Of a DNA stretch of 20,761 bases, positions 12,874 through 20,761 are shown piece by piece. The DNA lies in the NCBI GenBank assembly GCA_964503475.1, contig CAZCZU010000042.1:1-20761 (forward strand), written 5' to 3'. The DNA comes from CAZCZU01 sp964503475. Lineage in GTDB: Bacteria > Pseudomonadota > Zetaproteobacteria > Mariprofundales > Mariprofundaceae. Every line of letters starts with the position of its first letter. Within the stretch, counting starts at the first letter, position 1. Position numbers and translations under genes: made by a program. A model generated the notes under the pieces. It did no database searches and was not told the DNA's origin. It saw nothing but the letters and a program-made list of their open reading frames with translations.

Positions 12874-15042
12874 CTATACCGGCGTCTCGCCAGCCAGAAT
12901 CTTCTCGGCCAGTGCCTGGGCAGCGGGATAATGCACCTTGCCGGTCGCCAGCAAAGGCACGGCCGACACCTGCAACAACATCCTGGGCACCTGCATTTCG
13001 CTCAAGCCTGACTCCCTGGCACACGATAACAAGGCCTTGCGGACTGGGGTCTCTTGGGTGGTCAGCAGTACGATCTGTTCGCCCTTGCCCGGATCGGGAA
13101 CGGCCAGGGCGGCATGCTGCTCGCCGGGCCAGCAGGCTGTGGCCAGCTCCTCGCAGGCCGCCAGCGATACCATCTCGCCGGCCACCTTGGCAAAACGCTT
13201 GGCCCGCCCCTGAATCCACAGGTAGCCCTCATGATCGATCTCGACAATATCACCGGTATCGTACCACCCCTCAAGCGGCGGCTGCAGCTGCCCCGGCCGC
13301 TCATGACGCAGATACCCCTTCATGACATTGGGACCTTTCACCAGCAGGCGCCCGCCCTTACCGATGCCCGGCACCGGCACGGTTTTCGCTTCAATGCCCG
13401 GCAGCAAACGCCCCACACTTCCGGCCCGGAAATGCATCGGTGTATTCACCGCCAGCACCGGACTGGTTTCGGTCGCGCCATACCCCTCGAAAATACGGAT
13501 ACCGAACTTCTCCGACCAGATACGGCGCGTCTCGTCCGTCAGCTTCTCGGCCCCAGCCACCACATAACGCATCGAGTAAAAGTCATACGGGTGGGCATGT
13601 CTGGCATATCCGGCCAGAAAGACATTGGTGCCGAACAGAAGCGTGGCATTCAGTTCATAGGCCACCTCGGGAATCACCCGATAGTGCAGCGGCGAGGGAT
13701 AGAGGAAGACCCGGATACCGCTGAGCATCGGCAGCAGTGCACCACTGGTCAGACCGAAGGAGTGAAACAGCGGCAGGGCATTGAGGCTGAGGTCATTGGG
13801 GGTAAGATCGACATGGGAACGAATCTGGGCCACGTTGGCCAGGATATTGGCATGCGACAGCACCACCCCCTTGGGCAGCCCCTCGGAACCGGAGGTGAAG
13901 AGCACCACAGCGGCATCATCCGGCGACACGCCCTTGAGCCTGCGATGCAGCAGGCCGCGTGCCCTGCGCGCCTGCAGGGCGGCCCTCAGCCTGCGTCCGA
14001 TGCCGGCGCAGGGGGCCAGATCCTCCAGGTAGATGACTCGGGCATGCCCGGCCAGTGCCGCGATCAGCTCTTCAAGCCCGGCCATCTCCTCGAATTTCCG
14101 TGAGGTGATCACCGTCCGGATCTCGGCCGTCTCCAGGGCCTCGATCGCTCCCCTGCTGCCCATCGTGTAGTTGAGCATGGCCGGCACCATGCCGCGCGAC
14201 TGCAGGGCGAAGAAGGTGGTCAGCGTGGAGGTACTGTTGGGCAGCAGCACCCCGACAACACTCCCCTGCCCGCCGCAATCGCGCAGCAGATCACCCAGAA
14301 GCAGGGCTCTTGTTGTCAGGCCGCGATAGGAGAGCGGCTGGCGACGGATATCCTCCAGCACCTCGAAATCGCTGCCATGGATACCGCCGGCATCGAGCAG
14401 CGTCTCCCACAACAGCTGCCGCTGCGGCGTGGTGGCAAACATCATTTCGGCCATGATATCGGCCAGCTGCCGCCCCGCCTCATGGCGACGCTCGCGTGCA
14501 TTCATCTCCGCCGGCAGATCGAGCTTGCGTGGCGGCAGGATGGTGAGACGGATGGCCGGAAACCAGCGTATGCGTACCCGCCCGCGCAGACGGGAGAAAC
14601 GGGTGTACTGGGCTCCATCGATGCGTACCGGCAGCAGCGTGGCATCGGCTTTCTCGGCCACCATGCCGGGGCCGGGATAGATCTTCATCAATGCCCCGGT
14701 CGGCGTGATACGCCCTTCCGGGAAGATCACCACCCGATGCCCATCCTGCAGATGACGAATCAGGCCCTTCATCGCCATCGGATCGGAGTGGTCGATGGCA
14801 AAAAGGCGCACCAGGCTTTTCACCGGCTGCAGCCACCATTTGGCGGCATAGCTGCTATGGATGGCAAAGCTGATACGCCCCGGCAGGAACAGGGTCAGCA
14901 GCATGGCGTCGAGAAAGGAGGTGTGATTGGCGACAAGCAGCACCCGCTCACCGGCAGCATCGAGATGGGCCAGCCCCTCGACGCGAACGCGATAGAGCAA
15001 TTTCAATACGATGCGGGCCAACCAGGCCAGTATCCTCATCAT
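12874..15042 (-). CDS. aas: Aas-like acyltransferase / acyl-ACP synthetase fusion
   Basis: 722 residues from the ATG at 15042, close to E. coli Aas (719). The start is chosen because GGGGGAGGAGAG sits directly upstream; an in-frame ATG 28 codons earlier has no such site, and the hairpin at 15051-15083 would then be coding. The N-terminal PlsC-type acyltransferase has NHTSFLD (HX4D, about residues 40-45) and IFPEGRITP (about 107-112). The adenylate-forming domain has VLFTSGSEGLPKGVVLSH near 380-395, EGYGATETSPVL, YDTGDIVEIDHEGYLWIQGRAKRFAKVAGEMVS, and a C-terminal lysine region TGKVHYPAAQALAE. Together these activate fatty acids with ATP onto ACP and reacylate lysophosphatidylethanolamine at the inner membrane. 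The glycerophospholipid substrate is inferred from the E. coli family member. Confidence 0.9.
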   Translation of the reverse strand: MMRILAWLARIVLKLLYRVRVEGLAHLDAAGERVLLVANHTSFLDAMLLTLFLPGRISFAIHSSYAAKWWLQPVKSLVRLFAIDHSDPMAMKGLIRHLQDGHRVVIFPEGRITPTGALMKIYPGPGMVAEKADATLLPVRIDGAQYTRFSRLRGRVRIRWFPAIRLTILPPRKLDLPAEMNARERRHEAGRQLADIMAEMMFATTPQRQLLWETLLDAGGIHGSDFEVLEDIRRQPLSYRGLTTRALLLGDLLRDCGGQGSVVGVLLPNSTSTLTTFFALQSRGMVPAMLNYTMGSRGAIEALETAEIRTVITSRKFEEMAGLEELIAALAGHARVIYLEDLAPCAGIGRRLRAALQARRARGLLHRRLKGVSPDDAAVVLFTSGSEGLPKGVVLSHANILANVAQIRSHVDLTPNDLSLNALPLFHSFGLTSGALLPMLSGIRVFLYPSPLHYRVIPEVAYELNATLLFGTNVFLAGYARHAHPYDFYSMRYVVAGAEKLTDETRRIWSEKFGIRIFEGYGATETSPVLAVNTPMHFRAGSVGRLLPGIEAKTVPVPGIGKGGRLLVKGPNVMKGYLRHERPGQLQPPLEGWYDTGDIVEIDHEGYLWIQGRAKRFAKVAGEMVSLAACEELATACWPGEQHAALAVPDPGKGEQIVLLTTQETPVRKALLSCARESGLSEMQVPRMLLQVSAVPLLATGKVHYPAAQALAEKILAGETPV

Positions 15043-15050
15043 CTCTCCTC

Positions 15051-15083
15051 CCCCCGCGGATGCCGTGGCATGGACCGCGGGGG
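15051..15083 (-). promoter_or_regulatory. leader hairpin abutting the aas Shine-Dalgarno
   Basis: CCCCCGCGG (15051-15059) pairs perfectly with CCGCGGGGG (15075-15083), and an inner ATGCC/GGCAT pair (15060-15064 with 15067-15071) extends the fold. On the aas mRNA the 3' arm runs straight into the GGAGGAGAG ribosome site before the ATG, so the fold may limit ribosome access. Confidence 0.55.
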
Positions 15084-15235
15084 CATGCTGCACATTTCCG
15101 ACCTGATGACATGCTTCCTGCATCACATCCGGGCCACAAAGCCGCTGCTACATGCGAGCGAAACCGGACTTTCAGCCCGGCCGTGGCACATAGCAACATT
15201 TTGCGTCCCTTTCGGCTTTCTGACAAACTTTCGCC

Positions 15236-16438
15236 ATGATCGAACTGTCGCAACGTATCCAGAAAGTCCGCCCCTCGGCAACACTGACCATCACCGCCAA
15301 AGCGGCGGAACTGCGCGCCGCCGGTCGCAGCATCATCTCGCTCTCGGTCGGCGAACCCGACTTCGACACCCCGAAACATGCCGCCGAAGCAGCCAAAAAA
15401 GCCATCGACGAAGGCTTTACCCGCTACACAGCGGTGGCCGGCATTCCGGAGCTGCGTCAGGCGGTGGCCGAGAAATTCTGGCGCGACAACGGCCTCGACT
15501 ACGAGGCGGAGGACATCCTGGTCTCCACCGGCGGCAAGCAGTGCATCTACAACCTGCTGCAGGCGATGCTCAATCCGAATGATGAGGCGATCATCCCGGC
15601 CCCCTACTGGGTCTCCTACCCGGACATGGTGCGCCTGGCCGATGGCGAGCCGGTGATCGTGCCCACGACCGCTGATGCCAACTTCAAGCTGACCGCCGAG
15701 CAGCTTGAAGCCGCCATCACACCGAAAACACGCCTGTTGTTCCTCAACTCGCCGTCGAACCCGACCGGCATGGCCTACTCAGCCGACGATCTGGCTGCAC
15801 TCGCAGACGTGCTGCGCCGCCATCCGCAGGTGGCCGTCGCCACCGACGACATGTACGAGAAAATTCTTTTCGACGGCAAGGCATTCGCCACCATCGCCCA
15901 GGTCTGCCCGGAGCTGAAAGAGCGCACCATCACCCTGAACGGCGTCTCCAAGGCCTACTGCATGACCGGCTGGCGCATCGGCTTCTGTGCCGGCCCCCGC
16001 CACCTGATCAAGGCGATGGCCAAGGTGCAGGGCCAGAGCACCTCCAACCCCTCCTCCGTCTCGCAAAAGGCAGCCCTGGCCGCCCTCACCGGCCCGACCG
16101 ATACGATGGAAGAGATGGTGCGCACCTACGAGCAGCGCCGCACCTGGCTGGTGGCGCGTCTGAACGGCATTCCCGGTGTCTCCTGCATCACGCCGGACGG
16201 CGCCTTCTACGTCTTTCCCTCCATTGCCGGCTGGATCGGCAAGACGACAGCCAAGGGTGTGGAACTGACCGACGACATCAAGGTATGCGAATGGCTGCTC
16301 GAAGGGGCCGGTGTGGCCGTGGTACCGGGCACCGAGTTCGGTTCCCCGGGCCATATGCGCCTCTCCTACGCCGTCAGCCAGGATACGCTGGAGGATGCCC
16401 TGAATCGCATCGACAAGGCGGCCCGGGAGCTCCGTTAA
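15236..16438 (+). CDS. class I/II pyridoxal-phosphate aminotransferase (aspartate type)
   Basis: 400 residues, a full-length fold-type I aminotransferase resembling the AspC/AspB Iγ subgroup. It has SLSVGEPDFDTP near residue 42, TRYTAVAGIPELRQAVA near 62, TGGKQCIYNLLQAML near 98, and NSPSNPTGMAYS near 165. The PLP-binding lysine is in NGVSKAYCMTGWRIGFCAGP (K239), and the carboxylate-binding arginine is in HMRLSYAVS near the C-terminus. It probably moves the amino group between aspartate or a similar amino acid and 2-oxoglutarate; related enzymes also act on aromatic or prephenate substrates. It opens a compact plus-strand cluster: the mini-ferredoxin gene begins 5 bases after its stop and polA follows. 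The ribosome site is weak. It lies divergent to the aas-like gene, with 193 bases between the start codons holding both promoters. Confidence 0.93.
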   Translation: MIELSQRIQKVRPSATLTITAKAAELRAAGRSIISLSVGEPDFDTPKHAAEAAKKAIDEGFTRYTAVAGIPELRQAVAEKFWRDNGLDYEAEDILVSTGGKQCIYNLLQAMLNPNDEAIIPAPYWVSYPDMVRLADGEPVIVPTTADANFKLTAEQLEAAITPKTRLLFLNSPSNPTGMAYSADDLAALADVLRRHPQVAVATDDMYEKILFDGKAFATIAQVCPELKERTITLNGVSKAYCMTGWRIGFCAGPRHLIKAMAKVQGQSTSNPSSVSQKAALAALTGPTDTMEEMVRTYEQRRTWLVARLNGIPGVSCITPDGAFYVFPSIAGWIGKTTAKGVELTDDIKVCEWLLEGAGVAVVPGTEFGSPGHMRLSYAVSQDTLEDALNRIDKAARELR

Positions 16439-16443
16439 CTCAG

Positions 16444-16668
16444 GTGCACGAACTGGAGATTTGCCTGGGGCCCGAGTGCGGAGCCTGCGGCGGCTCTGAA
16501 CTGCTGAAGGCCCTGCGTGCCATGCCGATAGCCGACACGATCACGATCCATGGCGGCCACTGCCAGGGGCTTTGCCACGAAGCGCCGGTGGCATCGCTGG
16601 ACGATGCCCTGATCGCCGAAGCGACACCCGATACCATTCTGCAACGACTGAACACCGCTACAAGCTGA
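16444..16668 (+). CDS. mini [2Fe-2S] thioredoxin-like ferredoxin (NuoE C-terminal type)
   Basis: 74 residues from a GTG at 16444, 5 bases after the aminotransferase stop; an open frame further upstream lies inside that gene and is not coding. A GGGAG is about 16 bases away, so translation is probably coupled. The cysteine pattern is C7-LGPE-C12, then C40-QGL-C44, i.e. Cx4C...Cx3C. This is the ligand set of the thioredoxin-like [2Fe-2S] domain of NuoE and of stand-alone ferredoxins. A fifth cysteine (C15) follows the first pair. The order, CLGPECGACGGSELLKALRA then TIHGGHCQGLCHEAPVASLD, matches NuoE's CTG.. and CLGAC..AP loops. It has the core strands and helices but none of the helical N-terminal domain of NuoE. 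A redox role is likely; the partner is unknown. It sits 17 bases upstream of polA. Confidence 0.78.
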   Translation: MHELEICLGPECGACGGSELLKALRAMPIADTITIHGGHCQGLCHEAPVASLDDALIAEATPDTILQRLNTATS

Positions 16669-16685
16669 ACCGGAAGGAACCGACC

Positions 16686-19406
16686 ATGCCCGATACACCG
16701 CACATTGCCCTGATCGACGGGCCGAACTATGTCTTCCGAGCCTTTCACGCCATTCGTAACCTCACCAATTCGAAGGGAGAACCGACCAACGCCGTCTTCG
16801 GCTACGTACAGATGCTGCGCAGCGTGCTGGAGACCCTGAATCCCACCCATGTCGCGGTCGCCTTCGACCCCAGGGGCGGCAACTTCCGTAACGAAATCTA
16901 TCCCGACTACAAGGGGCATCGGCCGCCGATGCCGGAGGATCTGGCCGTCCAGTGGCCGAAGGTGCTGGAAGTAACCGAGGCGTTCCGCTTCCCCCTGATC
17001 TGCATCGACAACTACGAGGCAGACGACGTGATCGCCACCCTGGCCACACAGGCAGCCGACAAGGGGTGGAATGTCACCATCGTCTCATCGGACAAGGACC
17101 TGATGCAGCTGGTGAATGATAAAATCTGCGTGCTCGACACCATGAAGGGCATCCGTTTCAGCGCCAAAGAGGTCGAGGAGAAATGGGGAGTCGACCCGAA
17201 ACGGATCCACGACCTGCTTTCGCTTACCGGCGACTCGGCCGACAACATCCCCGGTGTGCCGGGTATCGGCCCGAAGACAGCCGTGGAACTGCTCGGCAAC
17301 TACGGCAACCTGGAGGGGGTGCTCGAGCATGCCCCCGAGATCAAACAGAAGAAGCGTCGTGAAAACCTGATCGAGTTTGCCGACCAGGCCCGCCTCTCCT
17401 GGCAGCTGGTCGAGCTGTGCACCGAAACACCGGTCGACAAGGCGCTGGATGATCTGGCATTGCAGACGCCGGACCGGCCACAGCTTGCTACCCTCTTTCG
17501 TGAACTGGAGTTTCGCCGCCTGGTCGAGGAGTTCAGCGGTGAGGAGACGACAACCGCAACGGCCGAAGCGCCCGCCAATCAGGCGCGCGAGGATATCCTC
17601 GTCGATGACGTAACCGGGCTTGAAGCGATGCTTGCGGAGCTGGATAAGGCGGAACTGATCGCCCTCGACACCGAAACCACCTCACTGGCCTGCCACGATG
17701 CCGAGCTGGTCGGCCTCTCCTTTGCCATCGCACCGGGGCATGCCTGGTATGTACCGGTCGGCCACCGTGCGGCCGACATGCTGAGCGGCCAGCCCAGACA
17801 GCTGCCGCGCGACGAGGTGCTGGCACAGCTCAAGCCGCTGCTGGAGGATGCAGCAAAAGCCAAGTGCGGCCACAATCTGAAGTACGACGAGCAGGTGCTG
17901 TGGCGGGCCGGCATCCGACTTGCCGGTATCCGCTATGACTCGATGCTGCTCGCCTACTGCCTGCAGCCGGGGCTGATGACGCCGAAGATGGATACGCTGG
18001 CCAATCACTACCTGCAGCACACGACCATCCCCTATGAGGCGGTTGCCGGCAAAGGAGCCAAGCAGATCACCTTCGACCTGGTGCCGATTGCCGAGGCGCT
18101 TCCCTATGCCGCCGAGGATGCCGAGATCACCTTCCGCCTGACGGACCTGTTGAAATCAGATCTGGAGGCACAGGGTCGATTGAAACGGCACGACGAGATC
18201 GAACTGCCCCTCTCCCGTGTCCTGGCCGCCATGGAGTGGCAGGGAGCGCGGCTGGACCGGGAGATGCTGGCATCGCTTTCGAAGAACTTCGGCGAACGTA
18301 TCGCCGCACTGGAAAAGCAGATTCATACGGCGGCCGGCGAAGCCTTCAATATCCAGTCGCCCAAACAGCTGGGCGAACTGCTGTTCGACAGGCTGGAACT
18401 GCCGGGCGGCAAGAAAACCAAATCGGGCCAGTGGGCCACCGGCCAGGAGGTGCTGGAATCGCTGGCCGAGGCGCACGAGATTCCGCGCCTGATCCTTGAG
18501 GTGCGCCAGCTCTCCAAGCTCAAATCAACCTATACCGATGCCCTGCAGAAGCTGATTCATCACGACACCGGGCGGGTACACACCTCCTACAACCAGGCCA
18601 TCACCACCACCGGCCGCCTCTCCTCTTCCGACCCCAACCTGCAGAATATCCCGGTGCGCAGCATGGAAGGACGCGAGATTCGCAAGGCCTTTGTGGCCGC
18701 CCCCGGCAATATCCTGATCGCCGCCGACTATTCACAGATCGAGCTGCGTCTGATGGCCCACTTCTCGGGCGACGAGCGGCTGCGCGCCGCCTTTGCCAAC
18801 GGTGAGGATATCCATGCCGCCACGGCCGCCACCGTCAACGACGTCGAGCTTGACGATGTGACCGGCGAAATGCGCCGCAATGCCAAGATCATCAATTTCG
18901 GCATTCTCTACGGCATGAGCGCCTTCGGCCTGGCCAAACAGCTGGGCATGGAACGCGGTGAGGCGCAGGCCTTTATCGACACCTATTTCGATCGCTATCC
19001 GAAAGTGCGCGGCTTCATCGATGACACGCTGGAACAGGCCCGCGCCCAGGGCTATATCGAAACACTGCTCGGCCATCGGGTGCTGCTGCCGGAGATCAAC
19101 GACAAGAACGGCATGCGCCGCAGCTATGCCGAACGAACCGCCGTCAACGCCCCGCTGCAGGGCTCGGCCGCCGACATCATCAAGGTGGCCATGATCCGCC
19201 TTTATGACCGGCTGAACAAAGAGCTGCCGGAGGCGAAGATGATCCTGCAGGTACACGATGAACTTGTGGTCGAGGTACCGCTGGCCATGAAGGAACAGGC
19301 GGAAGCGATCATGCGTGAAGAGATGGAGGGGGCGGTTTCGCTCGAGGTACCGCTCACGGTCGATATCGGCAGCGGCCCGAGCTGGTATCAGGCCCACGAG
19401 CTGTAA
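16686..19406 (+). CDS. polA: DNA polymerase I
   Basis: 906 residues (E. coli 928), started at ATG 16686 with AAGGAA 7 bases upstream. The N-terminal 5'-3' exonuclease has ALIDGPNYVFRAFHAI, DNYEADDVIATLA and a helix-hairpin-helix DNIPGVPGIGPKTAVELL. The 3'-5' proofreading domain appears active, with ALDTETTS (about 325), CGHNLKYDEQVL (about 393) and YAAEDAEITF (about 474) all intact. Polymerase motif A is AADYSQIELRLMAHFSGDE (about 678), motif B RRNAKIINFGILYGMSAFG (about 729), and motif C VHDELVVEV (about 855). Phe in the motif B INFG is retained, as in E. coli, so dideoxynucleotides should be discriminated. It fills gaps and removes primers during replication and repair. It is third in the cluster behind the mini-ferredoxin gene, 17 bases downstream. 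Confidence 0.98.
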   Translation: MPDTPHIALIDGPNYVFRAFHAIRNLTNSKGEPTNAVFGYVQMLRSVLETLNPTHVAVAFDPRGGNFRNEIYPDYKGHRPPMPEDLAVQWPKVLEVTEAFRFPLICIDNYEADDVIATLATQAADKGWNVTIVSSDKDLMQLVNDKICVLDTMKGIRFSAKEVEEKWGVDPKRIHDLLSLTGDSADNIPGVPGIGPKTAVELLGNYGNLEGVLEHAPEIKQKKRRENLIEFADQARLSWQLVELCTETPVDKALDDLALQTPDRPQLATLFRELEFRRLVEEFSGEETTTATAEAPANQAREDILVDDVTGLEAMLAELDKAELIALDTETTSLACHDAELVGLSFAIAPGHAWYVPVGHRAADMLSGQPRQLPRDEVLAQLKPLLEDAAKAKCGHNLKYDEQVLWRAGIRLAGIRYDSMLLAYCLQPGLMTPKMDTLANHYLQHTTIPYEAVAGKGAKQITFDLVPIAEALPYAAEDAEITFRLTDLLKSDLEAQGRLKRHDEIELPLSRVLAAMEWQGARLDREMLASLSKNFGERIAALEKQIHTAAGEAFNIQSPKQLGELLFDRLELPGGKKTKSGQWATGQEVLESLAEAHEIPRLILEVRQLSKLKSTYTDALQKLIHHDTGRVHTSYNQAITTTGRLSSSDPNLQNIPVRSMEGREIRKAFVAAPGNILIAADYSQIELRLMAHFSGDERLRAAFANGEDIHAATAATVNDVELDDVTGEMRRNAKIINFGILYGMSAFGLAKQLGMERGEAQAFIDTYFDRYPKVRGFIDDTLEQARAQGYIETLLGHRVLLPEINDKNGMRRSYAERTAVNAPLQGSAADIIKVAMIRLYDRLNKELPEAKMILQVHDELVVEVPLAMKEQAEAIMREEMEGAVSLEVPLTVDIGSGPSWYQAHEL

Positions 19407-19510
19407 AACGGCGACCGGCTTCAACCCCGAGCGCTTCTCGACAGCTCCCGCGATCAATAAATCTTCCTGTTTCCGTCGCGGGTCCATGTAAACGGTAAGG
19501 AATCATCCTG

Positions 19511-19532
19511 TCATCCTTTGCCTTAGGGATGA
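19511..19532 (+). terminator. possible weak hairpin after polA
   Basis: TCATCCTT (19511-19518) pairs with AGGGATGA (19525-19532) through 8 bp with one G-U and a six-base loop. There is no T-run. A second, looser repeat CCCGCGA/TCGCGGG spans 19447-19482. Either might mark the end of the polA transcript; neither is a strong terminator. The rest of the 243-base gap holds the kinase promoter. Confidence 0.3.
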
Positions 19533-19618
19533 AGCCGCTCCTGTTGCGCGCTGGAATGCTGCGCCATGCAACCTGATTACGTCGCTTTTCGCCTCCATCC
19601 GTCTCATATCCCCTGCTT

Positions 19619-19627
19619 TGCTATAAT
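19619..19627 (+). promoter_or_regulatory. extended -10 promoter of the histidine kinase gene
   Basis: TGCTATAAT is a perfect TATAAT with an upstream TGN extended -10. It lies 22 bases before the kinase start codon, with AGGAGGG (ribosome site) in between. I see no good -35, as is usual for extended -10 promoters. Confidence 0.7.
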
Positions 19628-19649
19628 CTGACAGGCAGGAGGGTTCTGC

Positions 19650-20761
19650 ATGTTAATGAAACCCCGGGAGTTTTTCGCCTTCACTCTGCGTGGCGGGCGC
19701 ACATTCAGCAGCCATAAGCATCAACAACGCTGGCTGCTGCGCCTGTTTGCCATGATGTCGTTTCCGGTTGTGGCGGGACTTGCCATCTTTCATATGCTGG
19801 TCGGCTATTCCTTTCTTGCGATCGTGCAAAGCCTTTGTGCACTCTCCCTGCCACTGATCTACTTTCTGCTACGTGACACCCGGCGCCTGCGTTTGATGGA
19901 ACGCATCTGTATCGGCATAGTCACCATCCTGCTGGCCACCGTCATCATCGACGGGGGCGTGGATCATACCGCCCTCTACTGGTTGCCGGTGTTTCCCTTC
20001 CTCGCTTTTTTCATTCTGGGACTGCGTCAGGGCTGGTACTGGGTCATCGGTTTTGGCCTGGCCTATACGTTGATCATTATCCTGATGGAGGCAGGCATCC
20101 TGCCCCTGCCCTATGGCTCGTTTGAAATCTACATATCGCTGGTGATCTACCTCTTTTACACGGCACTGGCAGCCCTGTTCGAGGCGCTCCGCGAACTGCG
20201 CCAAGACGATATGGAGCAGAAGAATGCCGAACTGGCCAGCATGACGGTCAAGCTCGATCATGCCCGCCAGAATCTGGAAGAGGAGGTCGCCTCGCGCACG
20301 GCCTCCCTGGTGAAGAGCAACAAGGAGCTTCTGCACGAAATCGAGGCGCACGACCGGGCCAAACAGGTCCTGGAAGAGAGCGAACGCCGCTATCTGCAGG
20401 CACAGAAGATGGAGGCGCTCGGCACACTTGTCGGCGGTATCGCCCACGATTTCAACAACATGCTCTCGGGCATCAATGCCAACCTCTTCCTGATCCGTCG
20501 CCGTTGCGATCAGAGCCAGGACACCATCAAGTATATCGACCATATCGCCACACTTTCCGGCCATGCCGCCGAGATGATCCGCCAGCTACTCACCTTTGCC
20601 CGTAAGGATGCGGTGGAGCACCAGCGCTTCAACGCCGCGCCATTTTTTAATGAGGCCGCCAAACTGGGAAGGGTTTCCGTCCCCTCAGGCATCCGCTTCA
20701 TCACCGATATCGAACGCGATCCCGCCTGGATTGAGGGTAATGCCACCCAGTTGCAGCAGGT
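19650..20761 (+). CDS. membrane sensor histidine kinase (partial, 3' end off window)
   Basis: The first 370 residues are present; the reading frame stays open to the window edge. AGGAGGG lies 6 bases before ATG 19650. Basic N-terminus (MLMKPREFFAF) is followed by about six membrane segments within residues 30-175, short loops and no large periplasmic domain. A long coiled coil (about 185-255) comes next, then the dimerisation/phosphoacceptor region MEALGTLVGGIAHDFNNMLSGI with the phosphorylated His at about 266. It then reads LLTFARKDAVEHQRFN and enters GNATQLQQ, the start of the ATP-binding N box. This H-box type (GGIAHDFNN) is common in hybrid kinases that carry a C-terminal receiver domain, so the missing part may include one. 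The signal is unknown; the membrane bundle could sense the membrane or a small molecule. It lies downstream of polA but has its own promoter. Confidence 0.9.
   Translation, partial: MLMKPREFFAFTLRGGRTFSSHKHQQRWLLRLFAMMSFPVVAGLAIFHMLVGYSFLAIVQSLCALSLPLIYFLLRDTRRLRLMERICIGIVTILLATVIIDGGVDHTALYWLPVFPFLAFFILGLRQGWYWVIGFGLAYTLIIILMEAGILPLPYGSFEIYISLVIYLFYTALAALFEALRELRQDDMEQKNAELASMTVKLDHARQNLEEEVASRTASLVKSNKELLHEIEAHDRAKQVLEESERRYLQAQKMEALGTLVGGIAHDFNNMLSGINANLFLIRRRCDQSQDTIKYIDHIATLSGHAAEMIRQLLTFARKDAVEHQRFNAAPFFNEAAKLGRVSVPSGIRFITDIERDPAWIEGNATQLQQ

Noticed and set aside
11431..13011. Plus-strand open frame of 526 codons
   Set aside because: Antisense to the oxidoreductase start and crossing the intergenic gap into the aas-like gene; composition is typical of a shadow frame.
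13054..15582. Plus-strand open frames at 13054-14103 and 14377-15582
   Set aside because: Both lie opposite the aas-like gene, and the second runs out of frame into the aminotransferase; no motifs, and the sense genes have complete catalytic motifs.
16285..16443. Upstream extension of the mini-ferredoxin frame
   Set aside because: It lies within the aminotransferase gene in another frame and gives an Arg/Gly-rich sequence unlike the family; the GTG at 16444 fits.
19869..20564. Minus-strand frame of 231 codons at the right end
   Set aside because: It is the complement of the histidine kinase gene, whose sense frame shows membrane segments, a coiled coil and the H-box.
1..20761. CRISPR arrays, tRNA/rRNA genes, insertion sequences, phage genes
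   Set aside because: No regularly spaced repeats, clover-leaf candidates, transposase or integrase motifs, or terminal inverted repeats were seen on reading both strands, so a mobile origin of the ars island is not supported within the window.

Overview
This window reads as bacterial chromosome from a Gram-negative, probably a proteobacterium. It has an Aas-type acyltransferase/acyl-ACP synthetase, a full-length Pol I, a DUF3683-type FAD/Fe-S oxidoreductase, lipoprotein and AsmA-like envelope genes, and GC-rich coding sequence with strong G/C third positions. A marine or metal-rich lineage such as the Zetaproteobacteria would fit, but that is a guess; no rRNA or other decisive marker is present. 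I see no transposase, integrase, tRNA, rRNA or CRISPR array.

Left part (1-2371, all minus strand): four envelope-type genes. These are a small membrane protein, an AsmA-like membrane-anchored protein with a strong terminator, a very highly charged secreted protein, and an LEA14/WHy-like lipoprotein. A 412-bp AT-richer gap (2372-2783) follows. It carries a cluster of DnaA-box-like 9-mers and separates minus-strand genes on its left from plus-strand genes on its right.

Middle (2784-8852, plus strand): an arsenic/metal resistance island. A 65-aa unknown protein is followed by ArsR, the Acr3 arsenite exporter, a DUF318/ArsP-type permease overlapping acr3 by 8 bp, and a small CxxC thioredoxin-like protein. 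A second transcription unit has an ars-type GAPDH and ArsJ, which together make and export 1-arseno-3-phosphoglycerate, and then a ZIP-family metal transporter. Two nearly identical dyads (CATATCC-N8-GGATATG) sit between the -35 and -10 elements of the promoters before acr3 and before gap. They look like matched ArsR operators giving coordinated induction of As(III) and As(V) export. No arsC is present in the window.

Right part (8871-20761): a compound hairpin separates the ZIP gene from a convergent 1266-codon FAD/Fe-S oxidoreductase. Upstream of that, on the same strand, is the aas-like fusion, whose leader has a large hairpin directly against its Shine-Dalgarno. Divergent to it on the plus strand lies a compact aminotransferase / mini [2Fe-2S] ferredoxin / polA cluster. 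A membrane sensor histidine kinase behind an extended -10 promoter runs off the right edge.
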